From NCBI GenBank assembly GCA_016934455.1, contig JAFGSX010000095.1:1-42535 (forward strand): 42,535 nt of DNA. Direction: 5' to 3'. The notes below the pieces were generated by a model. That model was not told where the DNA came from. It did no database searches and saw only the letters and a list, made by a program, of their open reading frames with translations. Source of the DNA: Deltaproteobacteria bacterium. Lineage in GTDB: Bacteria > Myxococcota > JACRCW01 > JAFGSX01. The first letter of the stretch is position 1. Each line of letters starts with the position of its first letter. The position numbers were made by a program, and so were the translations under genes. This document shows positions 7,598 to 14,885 of the stretch, piece by piece.

Positions 7598-9523
7598 TCA
7601 CGGACAGGTGCCGCCGCTGGTGTTGATGATGCACTGGCCGGTGGCGCAGGTGTAGTTGGAGCAGCAGGGCTGCCCGGAGCCGCCGCAGGCCTCGCAGGTG
7701 TTGTTGTTGCGGCGGTTGCAGTAGGTGCTCGGCGCGGTGCAGTAGCGGTTCTGCTGGTTGCCGCAGCAGGGGTCGTCGAGCGCGCCGCAGGTGCCGCACG
7801 AGCTGTCGGTGCAGGTCTCGCGGTTGGCGCACTGATCGCTGGCCGCGGTGCAGGTGCCGCGCTCGCAGCAGCCTCCGCTGTCGCAGCTATTGAGCGGGCA
7901 ACAGGGTTCGTCGGCGCCGCCGCAGGCGACGCAGCGCTGGCTGCGCAGGTCGCAGGTCAGGCCGCTGGCGCAGGTGCCGTCGCCGCAGCAGGGATCGCCG
8001 ACCGCGGCGCCGCACACGCCGCAGATCCGGTCGAGCAGATCGCAGCCGAGCCCCGGGTCGCAGCTATTGTTCTCGCAGCACGGCTGGGTGTCGGCGCCGC
8101 ACGGCTCGCAGGTCGACTCGGCGGTGCACAGCAGGTTGGGCGCGCAGTTGGCGCCGATGCGCACGCACTCGGTGGCGGTCGGGATGTAACTGTTGCAGCA
8201 GCCGTTGGGGCAGGGCGTGTCGCCCGGGCAGCAGACCGTACCGGCCATGCCGCACTGGGTGCAGTTGCCGTCGGGGAAGCAGACGCCCCAGAAGCCGCAG
8301 CTCTCGCCCACGGCCACGCACTGCGGATCCCAGCCGCCGGTGCAGCAGCCGGTCTGGCAGACGTTGTCGGCGCAGCAGGGCTGGCCGGGTGCGCCGCAGG
8401 CGACGCAGGTACCATTGTCGCAGGTGGCCCCGGTCGCGGTGCAGACGTCGTCGGCGCAGCACGGCTGATCGAGACCGCCGCAGGCCACACAGGTTCCGTT
8501 GGCGCAGACCGCCCCGGAGGCGGTGCAGACATTGCCGCTGCAGCAGTTCTGGCCGATCGCGCCGCAGGTGCCGCAGGAGCCGTTGCCGCAGGTGCCGCCG
8601 AGATCCGGGCAGTCGGCGCCGGCGGCGACGCAGTCGCCGTCCACACAGCAGCCGCCGCTGGAGCAGAAATCGCCCGGGCAGCACGGCTCGCTGCTGGCGC
8701 CGTCGCCGCACGCCGCGCAGACGTTGTTCCAGCCGCAGTAGGCGTCGGTCGGGTCGGTGCAGGTGCCGCCGGCGCAGCACGCCTGGTCGATACCGCCGCA
8801 CGGCACGCAGTCACCGCTCCGGTCGCAGACGAGGGTGTCGCTGTCGCAGGTGCGGTTCGTGCAGCAGGGCTCGTCCTGGCCGCCGCAGGCGACGCATTGG
8901 TTGGTGCCGAAGGTATCGCAGACCGTGCCCGGCTCGCTGCAGCGCGGCGCGGTGTTGCAGCAGTCCTGGCCGAGCCCGCCGCAGGTCGCCGAGACGCACT
9001 CGCCGTTGCGGCAGACGAGATCGGTGCCGCACGGCTCGTCGTTGGTCAGCAAGGTGATGTTGCAGACCCGATTGCCGCTGCTGTCGCAGCCGAGGGTGCC
9101 GGTGACGCACGGGCCCATGCCCGGATCGCAGCTTCCGGAATAGGGGCAGAGCCCGCCGTCGCCGAGGCGGGCGTCGAAGACCGCCGTGTCGTAGCCGCCG
9201 CGGTCCTGACGCGGCGTATCGGGCTGCGCCGCGTCGGGCGTGCCCTGATCGGGCAGCGCCGCATCGGGCTGGACCAGATCGATGCCGAAGGTGTCCGTGC
9301 CCGTGTAGTCGGGTCCGGCGGTGTCGGGCCGCTGCTGGTCCGGAAGCGCGCTGTCCGGCCGCCACTGATCGGCGCCGGCCGCGTCGAGGCCGGGGTTGGC
9401 GTCGGTGGGCGCGGCACCGTCCGCCGGCGTCGCGGCGTCCTTGCCCGCCGGCGTCACCACCTGGCACTCGCAGGCCCAGAACAATGTGATCAACCACGCG
9501 CTCCACAGCCATTTCGTCTTCAT
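7598..9523 (-). CDS. Large cysteine-rich repeat lipoprotein with Pro-Asp linker
   Basis: This 641-residue protein starts at MKTKWLW; its signal peptide ends at LFWACEC, a plausible lipobox. Residues about 20-130 form an unstructured linker with many x-P-D steps (PDQQRPDTAGPD, QPDAALPDQGTPDAAQPD). The rest is built of 13 units whose core is CG-x(4-6)-CC (CGGLDQPCC, CGAPGQPCC, CGGADEPCC) followed by further spaced cysteines and a closing C-V-A-CGG. This spacing implies many local disulfides and an extracellular rod on the outer membrane. No catalytic motif is seen. Start codon lies downstream of a 179-base divergent gap. Function is unknown; surface adhesion or protection is only a guess. Confidence 0.85.
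   Translation of the reverse strand: MKTKWLWSAWLITLFWACECQVVTPAGKDAATPADGAAPTDANPGLDAAGADQWRPDSALPDQQRPDTAGPDYTGTDTFGIDLVQPDAALPDQGTPDAAQPDTPRQDRGGYDTAVFDARLGDGGLCPYSGSCDPGMGPCVTGTLGCDSSGNRVCNITLLTNDEPCGTDLVCRNGECVSATCGGLGQDCCNTAPRCSEPGTVCDTFGTNQCVACGGQDEPCCTNRTCDSDTLVCDRSGDCVPCGGIDQACCAGGTCTDPTDAYCGWNNVCAACGDGASSEPCCPGDFCSSGGCCVDGDCVAAGADCPDLGGTCGNGSCGTCGAIGQNCCSGNVCTASGAVCANGTCVACGGLDQPCCADDVCTATGATCDNGTCVACGAPGQPCCADNVCQTGCCTGGWDPQCVAVGESCGFWGVCFPDGNCTQCGMAGTVCCPGDTPCPNGCCNSYIPTATECVRIGANCAPNLLCTAESTCEPCGADTQPCCENNSCDPGLGCDLLDRICGVCGAAVGDPCCGDGTCASGLTCDLRSQRCVACGGADEPCCPLNSCDSGGCCERGTCTAASDQCANRETCTDSSCGTCGALDDPCCGNQQNRYCTAPSTYCNRRNNNTCEACGGSGQPCCSNYTCATGQCIINTSGGTCP
7610..9000 (-). repeat. 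Coding tandem repeats of the CG-x-CC unit
   Basis: Thirteen imperfect repeats of roughly 90-130 bases encode the CGGxxQPCC cores. Conserved base strings such as gagccgccgcaggc recur on the plus strand. Imperfect copies point to old duplication followed by divergence. Confidence 0.75.
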
Positions 9524-9702
9524 CGATGACCCCACCGAAAGAGATAGTGTTTTTGCATCCTAGCATGGGGCGGTGGCGGGAGAGTAGCGCTCAACTGACA
9601 AGTGCTCAACGGACAGCGCGCGCCGCAGCGGAGCGCCGTCGAGGCTTGCGTCGCGGCCGGGACTGGCCAAGAGTCGATCGACACCACGACCGGGCGGGCC
9701 CG

Positions 9703-10074
9703 ATGGCCGACTTTCGCCAGGCGCTCCAGGCGCGAGCCTTCAGGCGGATCCGCGGCGCGGACTACAATCGCGCGCGCGAGGAGATCGAGGCGGGGCGCGA
9801 GCCGGGGGTCGCGGTCAAGCTGTTCTACGAGGTGATCCTCGACGACGACGTCGGCTGGGAGGCGTTCCGCGACCGCACCTTTCCGCGCTTCGCGCGTTAC
9901 CTGCGCGACAAGAAGCACGACCCCGAGTCGCCGCGCGGCGTGCTGGTGGCGGTCTTCGCCAACGAGCGCTGCCTGCTGCTGCACGGCCCGGACTTCGTGT
10001 CGCTGCTGACCGAGATCGAGGGCCTCAACGCCGCGGCGCTGCACTTTCGCGTGCTGCAGTGGCTCACCGACTGA
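9703..10074 (+). CDS. Small cytoplasmic protein of unknown function
   Basis: This 123-residue protein starts at MADFRQA with a GGGCGGG ribosome-site candidate; the 59 upstream codons in the track are Arg-rich non-coding sequence. It is charged and soluble, with helices (FRQALQARAFRRIRG, DYNRAREEIEAG, FPRFARYLRDKKH) and a strand pair (GVLVAVFANERCLLLHG). No family is recognised. It ends 9 bases before the patatin-like gene and is probably cotranscribed with it. Confidence 0.65.
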   Translation: MADFRQALQARAFRRIRGADYNRAREEIEAGREPGVAVKLFYEVILDDDVGWEAFRDRTFPRFARYLRDKKHDPESPRGVLVAVFANERCLLLHGPDFVSLLTEIEGLNAAALHFRVLQWLTD

Positions 10075-10083
10075 GGCCTTGCC

Positions 10084-10770
10084 TTGGATCTGATCCTCTC
10101 CAGCGGCTACCTCGCATTTGCCCGCCACGTCGGGTTCCTGGCCGCGGTCGAGGAGGCCGGGCTCGCCGTGGGCGGTGTCTGCGGCACCTCGTCGGGAGCG
10201 CTGGTTGGCGCGCTCTGGGCGAGCGGCATGCGCGCGCCGGAGATCGCGCGGCTGCTCGGCGGGCGGCCGCCGATCGCCGCCCTGCGACCGAGCTCGACGC
10301 CGTGGCGCGGCCTGCTGTCGCTGGCGCCGCTGCGGCGCGAGCTGGGCGCGATCCTGCCGGCGACCTTCGACCGGCTGCCGATGGCCTTTGGCGCCGGCGC
10401 CACCGCCGCCGACGGCGCGCACCGACTGCTGGTCGAAGGCGACCTGGTCGAGTCGGTGCTGGCGTCGTGCGCCGTGCCCTATCTGTTCGCGGCCGTCGTC
10501 GTCGCCGGCCAGCCGCTGCGCGACGGCGGCGTGGTCGATCGCACGGCGCTGCGGCCGTGGCGCGCGCGGCGGCCAGCCGAGCTCGCGATCCTGCACCTGA
10601 TCGAGCGCAGCCGCGGCGCGGTCGCCGCCGAGGACCTCGGCGCGCTACCCGTGGTGCGCTCGGCGCGCTCGGGCGCCAGCCTCTGGTCGCTGGGCGACTT
10701 CGAGGGACAGGTCGAGCAGACGCGGCGGGCAGCGACCGAGGTGCTGGCGCGGCTCGCCGCGCCGCGCTAG
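10084..10770 (+). CDS. Patatin-like phospholipase family protein
   Basis: This 228-residue protein starts at TTG 10084, nine bases after the previous stop. The catalytic dyad of the family is visible: nucleophile S36 in VCGTSSGALVG (GxSxG) and D147 in RDGGVVD. The expected Gly-rich oxyanion loop is changed: where patatins have GGGxRG, this protein has LSSGYLAFARHVG. The length is short, essentially one catalytic domain. Such proteins hydrolyse acyl esters of lipids; the actual substrate is unknown. No signal peptide, so cytoplasmic or exported by another route. Confidence 0.85.
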   Translation: MDLILSSGYLAFARHVGFLAAVEEAGLAVGGVCGTSSGALVGALWASGMRAPEIARLLGGRPPIAALRPSSTPWRGLLSLAPLRRELGAILPATFDRLPMAFGAGATAADGAHRLLVEGDLVESVLASCAVPYLFAAVVVAGQPLRDGGVVDRTALRPWRARRPAELAILHLIERSRGAVAAEDLGALPVVRSARSGASLWSLGDFEGQVEQTRRAATEVLARLAAPR

Positions 10771-10834
10771 CCGCCATGCTCCCGGCGCCGGGGCGGGAGG
10801 TGAATTTGCAGCTTCGCCTGGCCAGCGCAGCCGA

Positions 10835-10843
10835 TGATATAGT
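10835..10843 (+). promoter_or_regulatory. Extended -10 promoter element of the 10866 lipoprotein gene
   Basis: TGaTATAGT is an extended -10 (TGnTATAAT type). Transcription would begin near 10850, leaving a short leader with GAGGTGG before the ATG. No good -35 is needed or seen. Confidence 0.45.
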
Positions 10844-10865
10844 CGGCCGCCGGGCGAGGTGGTTC

Positions 10866-11339
10866 ATGCGCGAGCAGCGGCCGTGGGCGGCGAGGCGGAG
10901 CCTGATCCTGGGCCTGCTGTTGATGGGCCTGCCGGCGGCCTGCCAGTACAACGCGCTCGAGGGCTCGATCGACAGCGAGCTCGGCCTGGACTTCACCGGC
11001 CTGCAGTTGCGCAAGCAGGACGACTACCTGCTGATCGAGTATCTGCGCGAATCGCAGCGGGGCACCGAGAAGGTGTGCAAGGTCGTGGTCCAGACCCGGC
11101 ATCTCGAGCTGCCGGCCAGCGGCGCGTTCGATCTGGACGGGCAGCGGTTTCTCGACCACTTCGAGCTGCAGCGATCGACTTTTGTCGGCGATACCTTTCC
11201 GGCCATCGACCGCGGCAATCTGCACTTCGAGGCGATCGAGTTTCGCCACGCCGGCTACGCCCGCGGCAGCTTCGAGGTTTTCTTCGTCAACACGCGGCGG
11301 CTCAAGGGCTGGTTCGACGGAACCATCAAGGAGATCTAG
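10866..11339 (+). CDS. Lipoprotein of unknown function
   Basis: This 157-residue protein starts at MREQRPW behind GAGGTGG; the long track ORF extends in a meaningless frame over the patatin gene. The signal peptide (RRSLILGLLLMGLPAAC) ends in a lipobox. The mature domain is beta-rich (GLDFTGLQLRKQDDYLLIEYL, KVCKVVVQT, RGNLHFEAIEF, GSFEVFFVN) and ends FDGTIKEI, like a small single-domain sandwich. I cannot assign it to a family. It has its own extended -10 element. Confidence 0.75.
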   Translation: MREQRPWAARRSLILGLLLMGLPAACQYNALEGSIDSELGLDFTGLQLRKQDDYLLIEYLRESQRGTEKVCKVVVQTRHLELPASGAFDLDGQRFLDHFELQRSTFVGDTFPAIDRGNLHFEAIEFRHAGYARGSFEVFFVNTRRLKGWFDGTIKEI

Positions 11340-11360
11340 CGGCGAGTTCGCGCGGCGCGA

Positions 11361-12917
11361 TCAGAGGTCGCACGCTGCGCATGGTTCGACCGCCACCTCG
11401 CCGAAGTCCTGCGCGCTCAACTCGAACACCCCGCCCGGCGGATCCCACAGGTCGAGATCGCGCAGCACGCGGCCGCGCAGCTCGGCCCGCCTGAAGACCA
11501 CCTGGTCGCTGGCGCGGAACGCGGCCACCACCTCGATCACGTTGCCGCCCACCGGATGATCCTGCGCCACCGCGGTCTCGGCCATGGTCAGGTTGTCGAC
11601 CTGCAGCCGGTAGCAGGGCGGGGCCTCGGTGTCGGTCGCCGGCAGCTCGGTGAGCTGGTAGCGGTAGCCCCAGCCGCTCACCTCCTCGGGCGCGTTGGGC
11701 AGCCTCGGATCGAGGTGAAAGCGCACCTCGTCGAGATTGGCCACCAGGTCCAGGTCGTCGTCGCTGGTGGCGTCGTCGCGCGTCGGCTCGGTGCCCATCA
11801 GCACCTCCAGCCCGTCCAGCACCAGGTCGCCGTCGCTGTCCGGGTTGAGCGGCAGCGTGCCGCTCAACTGCTCCTCGCAATCGCGCAGGCCGTCGCGGTC
11901 GCGGTCGAGCGCGGCCTCGCCCGAGCAGCCCGGGTCGGCCAGGCGCGGATCGTATCCCCCCGGCGTGAAGTACTCGATGCCGTCGCGATAGCCGTCTCCG
12001 TCGCTGTCCGGATTGGCCGGGTCGAGACCGAGGTACTGCTCGCTGACGTCGTCGATCCCGTCGCCGTCGCTGTCGGCCACCAGCTCGCCGTTTCGCATCA
12101 GCGCGTGGCGGTTGAAGACCAGCGCCGACGCCAGGCGGTAGAAGAGCTGGATCGGCGCGCGGTCGATCTCGAACTCGATGCGCTCCCCGGCCGGGATGCT
12201 CTGGAAGCCGCCGTTGCCCATGGCGGCCAGGGTCTGCAGCAGCTCCTCCGCGTTGGCCGGGTCGCCGTCGGGGGCGTCGGGCGCGGCGCCGAGATAGGCG
12301 GTGTTGAAGCGGATCTCGGCCACCCGGCCAGCCACCTGCTCCATCAGCGCGGTCATGGCCGGGTAGAGCGCGGCCGGCTCGGTGACGCCGACGGTGGGGT
12401 AGCCGTCCGACAGCCAGTAGACCAGGTAGTGGGTGCGGGCCGCCCGATCGGCCGACAGCGTGCCGATGTCCGAGAGGATGAAATCGATCACCTCCGCCAG
12501 CGTGTCCGAGTAGTTGGTGCCGCCCTGGGCCGTGCCCACGTTCTGGATCGCGCCGTTGAGGGCCACCAGGTCGCGCGTGAAGCCGAAGGTCCGGCGATGC
12601 GGCTCGTCCGAGAAGGTGATGATGCCGAACGAGACGGTCTCCTCCTCGGCCAGGCTGCTGATGGCACTGCGCACCGCCTGCTCGCGGCGGCCCTCGGGGT
12701 CGTTCCAGCTATTGGAGAGCGAGGTGTCGATGACGAAGAGCACGCGGTAGGGCGCGTATCCGAGGGTCGGCGCCGGTGCGCAGATCTCGCCGCTCAGGCT
12801 CTGGCGCTCGATCGCCACCTCGCGGATGACGTGCTGCAGATCGGCGTAGGTGCAACCGGCCAGGCTGCCCAGCAGCGCGGCCGCGATCCCGATCGCGAGG
12901 GCTGGACGCGTCGTCAT
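11361..12917 (-). CDS. VWA-domain lipoprotein with thrombospondin type 3 calcium-binding repeats
   Basis: This 518-residue protein has a signal peptide ending LLGSLAGC (lipobox). A von Willebrand factor A domain at about 55-270 carries the metal-ion-dependent adhesion motif (VLFVIDTSLSNS, D-x-S-x-S) and the LSDGYPTVG strand. From about 285 to 400 run acidic thrombospondin type 3 repeats (DSDGDGIDDVSEQYLGLDP, DSDGDGYRDGIEYF, DRDRDGLRDCEEQL, DSDGDLVLDGLEVL) that bind calcium. A C-terminal beta domain follows, ending with a CAACDL. Likely a surface adhesion or structural protein. Its ATG lies 3 bases after the stop of the upstream Cys-rich gene, so the two are cotranscribed and probably act together. 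Confidence 0.9.
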   Translation of the reverse strand: MTTRPALAIGIAAALLGSLAGCTYADLQHVIREVAIERQSLSGEICAPAPTLGYAPYRVLFVIDTSLSNSWNDPEGRREQAVRSAISSLAEEETVSFGIITFSDEPHRRTFGFTRDLVALNGAIQNVGTAQGGTNYSDTLAEVIDFILSDIGTLSADRAARTHYLVYWLSDGYPTVGVTEPAALYPAMTALMEQVAGRVAEIRFNTAYLGAAPDAPDGDPANAEELLQTLAAMGNGGFQSIPAGERIEFEIDRAPIQLFYRLASALVFNRHALMRNGELVADSDGDGIDDVSEQYLGLDPANPDSDGDGYRDGIEYFTPGGYDPRLADPGCSGEAALDRDRDGLRDCEEQLSGTLPLNPDSDGDLVLDGLEVLMGTEPTRDDATSDDDLDLVANLDEVRFHLDPRLPNAPEEVSGWGYRYQLTELPATDTEAPPCYRLQVDNLTMAETAVAQDHPVGGNVIEVVAAFRASDQVVFRRAELRGRVLRDLDLWDPPGGVFELSAQDFGEVAVEPCAACDL

Positions 12918-12920
12918 GGG

Positions 12921-14567
12921 TCACCCGTTGCACGGCGGACAGGCCATGTCTGTCCACTGGCAGCTATTGAGATCGCACACCTGCTTGACGTAGCCGCAGG
13001 CGGCGCCGTACTCGGGTCGGCAGAGCTGGGAGGTCTCGCGCTGCTGGCCCGCCTGGCAGGAGGGACAGCGCGAGCGATCCTCGGCCTCGCCCGACCAGCC
13101 GCAACCGCTGGCCAGGCAGGTGCGGGTGATGCTGTAGGTCAGGCCGCAGGTGTTGGCGCCGCAGGAGCGCTGCTCGACCTGGGTCTGCCCGGGCGTGCAC
13201 GCCTCGTCGAGCGGCAGGCAGGTGTTGGGATTGGCCGGGTATTGGCACTGGCTGTCGCAGACCAGCGTGCCCTGGCCGCAGCCGCCCTGCGGCGTGGTGC
13301 AGGAGACGGTGCGGGTCTGGCCGGTGCTGCACTCGGGGCAGAGCTCGCGCCCCTCGCTGCTGCTGCTCCAGCCATAGCCATCCGGGTTGCAGGTCTCGAC
13401 CCTGGTATAGGAGACGCCGCAGCCGCACGGGATGCTGGTGCGCCGCACCTCGCCCGGCGGGCACGATGACGAGCTGGCTCCGCAGGGCTCGCTGACGCCG
13501 GTCAACTGGCAATGGTCGTCGCAGCCGATCTCGCGCACGCCGCCGCGGCCGTCGTCGAGCTGGCAGCGCTCGAGCGTGCCCGGCACGCACTCGATCCGGC
13601 ACTCGCCGATGATCTCGCTGTGCTGGATGCCGACCTTGAGCTCGGCGCTGTCACCGCAGACCGGCACGCTGTGATCCTCGACGCAGGTGGTGCGCTCTAC
13701 GGTGTGGCCGCAGTCGCGGCCCGGCAGGCACGGGATCTCGCGCTCCACCACGGCGCCGATGGCGCAGCCGGTGCAGGCCGCGGGTGGACCCCACTCGCAC
13801 TGCGCATTGCACTCGATGGTCGCCACCAGGCCGGGCGCGCACTGCGACTCGGCGCACGGCACGGTGCGCACCTCGCCCGGCAGGCAGGCGCCCTGGTCCA
13901 GGCAGGCGCTCTCGGTCCAGAAGCAGCCGTCGCAGCGCTTGTGGCGGTGGCCGCACTTGCCGCACGGCTCGTCGAGCTGCTGGTCGCTGTTGCACTGCGG
14001 GTTCATGGCGGTGCAGGCCGCGATCGGCTCCCACAGGCAGTGCTCGTTGCAGGTGAGCGTGGTGCCGACGCAGGTGGCGCCGCAGTCCGGGCCGCTGCAG
14101 GTATCGCAGCGCTGCACCATCAGCTCGCCTGGTGTGCACTCGCACGGCTGCTCCGGCTGCTCGCAGCCGTCGCAACTCCCGGCGTACCAGGTCCCGTCGT
14201 CGAGGCAGATGTCGATGCGATCGCCGCTGCACGGGCATTCGCCGACGCGGACCTGGCCCGGCGCGCACTCCAGGCAGACCAGCGCCCCGCGCAGGCAGTG
14301 CGCGATCCCGGTACCGCCCGCGGCCAGGCTGCAGGCGCCGCCGCCGGTCTCCTCGTCGATATCGCCATCGCCGTCGTTGTCCCAGCCGTCGCAGATCTCG
14401 GTGCCCGGGGCGCTCTCGCCGGCGTCGAGGACGCTGCCCGCGTCCGGCGGCAGGGCACCCGACTTCCAGTCGTCCCGATGCTGGTCCGCGGTCGAGGCCC
14501 CCGGGTCGCCCCGGAGCTGGCACGACGTCACGGCCAGCAGCAGCAGCGCGATCCCCAGTGCTTTCAT
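12921..14567 (-). CDS. Cysteine-rich exported lipoprotein with DG-D-NDGDG-D-E metal-binding motif
   Basis: This 548-residue protein starts at MKALGIALLLLAVTSC, a lipoprotein signal with lipobox, preceded by GGAGGC. After a short Pro/Asp/Ala linker comes EICDGWDNDGDGDIDEETGG, the putative metal-binding motif common in myxobacterial exported proteins. The remainder is a long series of Cys-rich modules with CxPG...C...CxW patterns (CTPGELMVQRC, CNEHCLWEPIAAC, CNAQCEWGPPAAC, CDSQCQYPANPNTC, CDLNSCQWTDMAC), resembling thrombospondin type 1-like or EGF-like disulfide modules without matching one closely. An extracellular disulfide-rich stalk is the likely structure. It is the first gene of a two-gene operon with the VWA lipoprotein. 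Confidence 0.87.
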   Translation of the reverse strand: MKALGIALLLLAVTSCQLRGDPGASTADQHRDDWKSGALPPDAGSVLDAGESAPGTEICDGWDNDGDGDIDEETGGGACSLAAGGTGIAHCLRGALVCLECAPGQVRVGECPCSGDRIDICLDDGTWYAGSCDGCEQPEQPCECTPGELMVQRCDTCSGPDCGATCVGTTLTCNEHCLWEPIAACTAMNPQCNSDQQLDEPCGKCGHRHKRCDGCFWTESACLDQGACLPGEVRTVPCAESQCAPGLVATIECNAQCEWGPPAACTGCAIGAVVEREIPCLPGRDCGHTVERTTCVEDHSVPVCGDSAELKVGIQHSEIIGECRIECVPGTLERCQLDDGRGGVREIGCDDHCQLTGVSEPCGASSSSCPPGEVRRTSIPCGCGVSYTRVETCNPDGYGWSSSSEGRELCPECSTGQTRTVSCTTPQGGCGQGTLVCDSQCQYPANPNTCLPLDEACTPGQTQVEQRSCGANTCGLTYSITRTCLASGCGWSGEAEDRSRCPSCQAGQQRETSQLCRPEYGAACGYVKQVCDLNSCQWTDMACPPCNG

Positions 14568-14885
14568 GACAGCCTCCGGTCGGGCGCATGTGCCCGCAAT
14601 CACACTCTGCAAGGGACGCGCCCTTGAAGAGGCACCACCCGTTGGCCCTCGGCTGTCTGTCCCAGCCATATGAAAAAATGAGGTTTTCTTCGACGCGCGG
14701 GCCGGTTCCGACGCCCATATATATACGCTGGCCGCGATCTGGTGCAGCGCTGCCTCAGGGGGCCGACAAACAGTGTCGGAGGGATCAGACGGCGATCACG
14801 CTCGCCTTGCATCGCGCGGGGGCGCTATGAAACCATACTCCCCGCAGCGACCACAGTCATCGAGACCAGGGTCAGGGGATCCCAC
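14568..14885. other. Divergent intergenic region (318 bases) with three inverted repeats
   Basis: No gene is seen here. It separates the Cys-rich/VWA operon (minus) from the phosphorelay operon (plus). It contains CGGGC-gcatgt-GCCCG at 14581-14596, CAAGGG-acgcg-CCCTTG at 14610-14626, an AT-rich catatatatata element near 14716-14725, and the perfect CCGACA-aacag-TGTCGG at 14763-14779. The first two would lie in the leader of the Cys-rich gene; the last is upstream of the kinase. They may be operators or leader hairpins. Confidence 0.5.
14763..14779. promoter_or_regulatory. Perfect inverted repeat CCGACA-N5-TGTCGG
   Basis: Six-base arms with a 5-base spacer lie about 110 bases upstream of the kinase GTG. 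It could be a binding site for a dimeric regulator or a small hairpin; nothing in the window identifies the regulator. Confidence 0.35.

Noticed and set aside
11556-13469. 637-codon plus-strand ORF opposite the VWA and Cys-rich genes
   Set aside because: Antisense shadow; the minus-strand frames contain signal peptides and conserved motifs.
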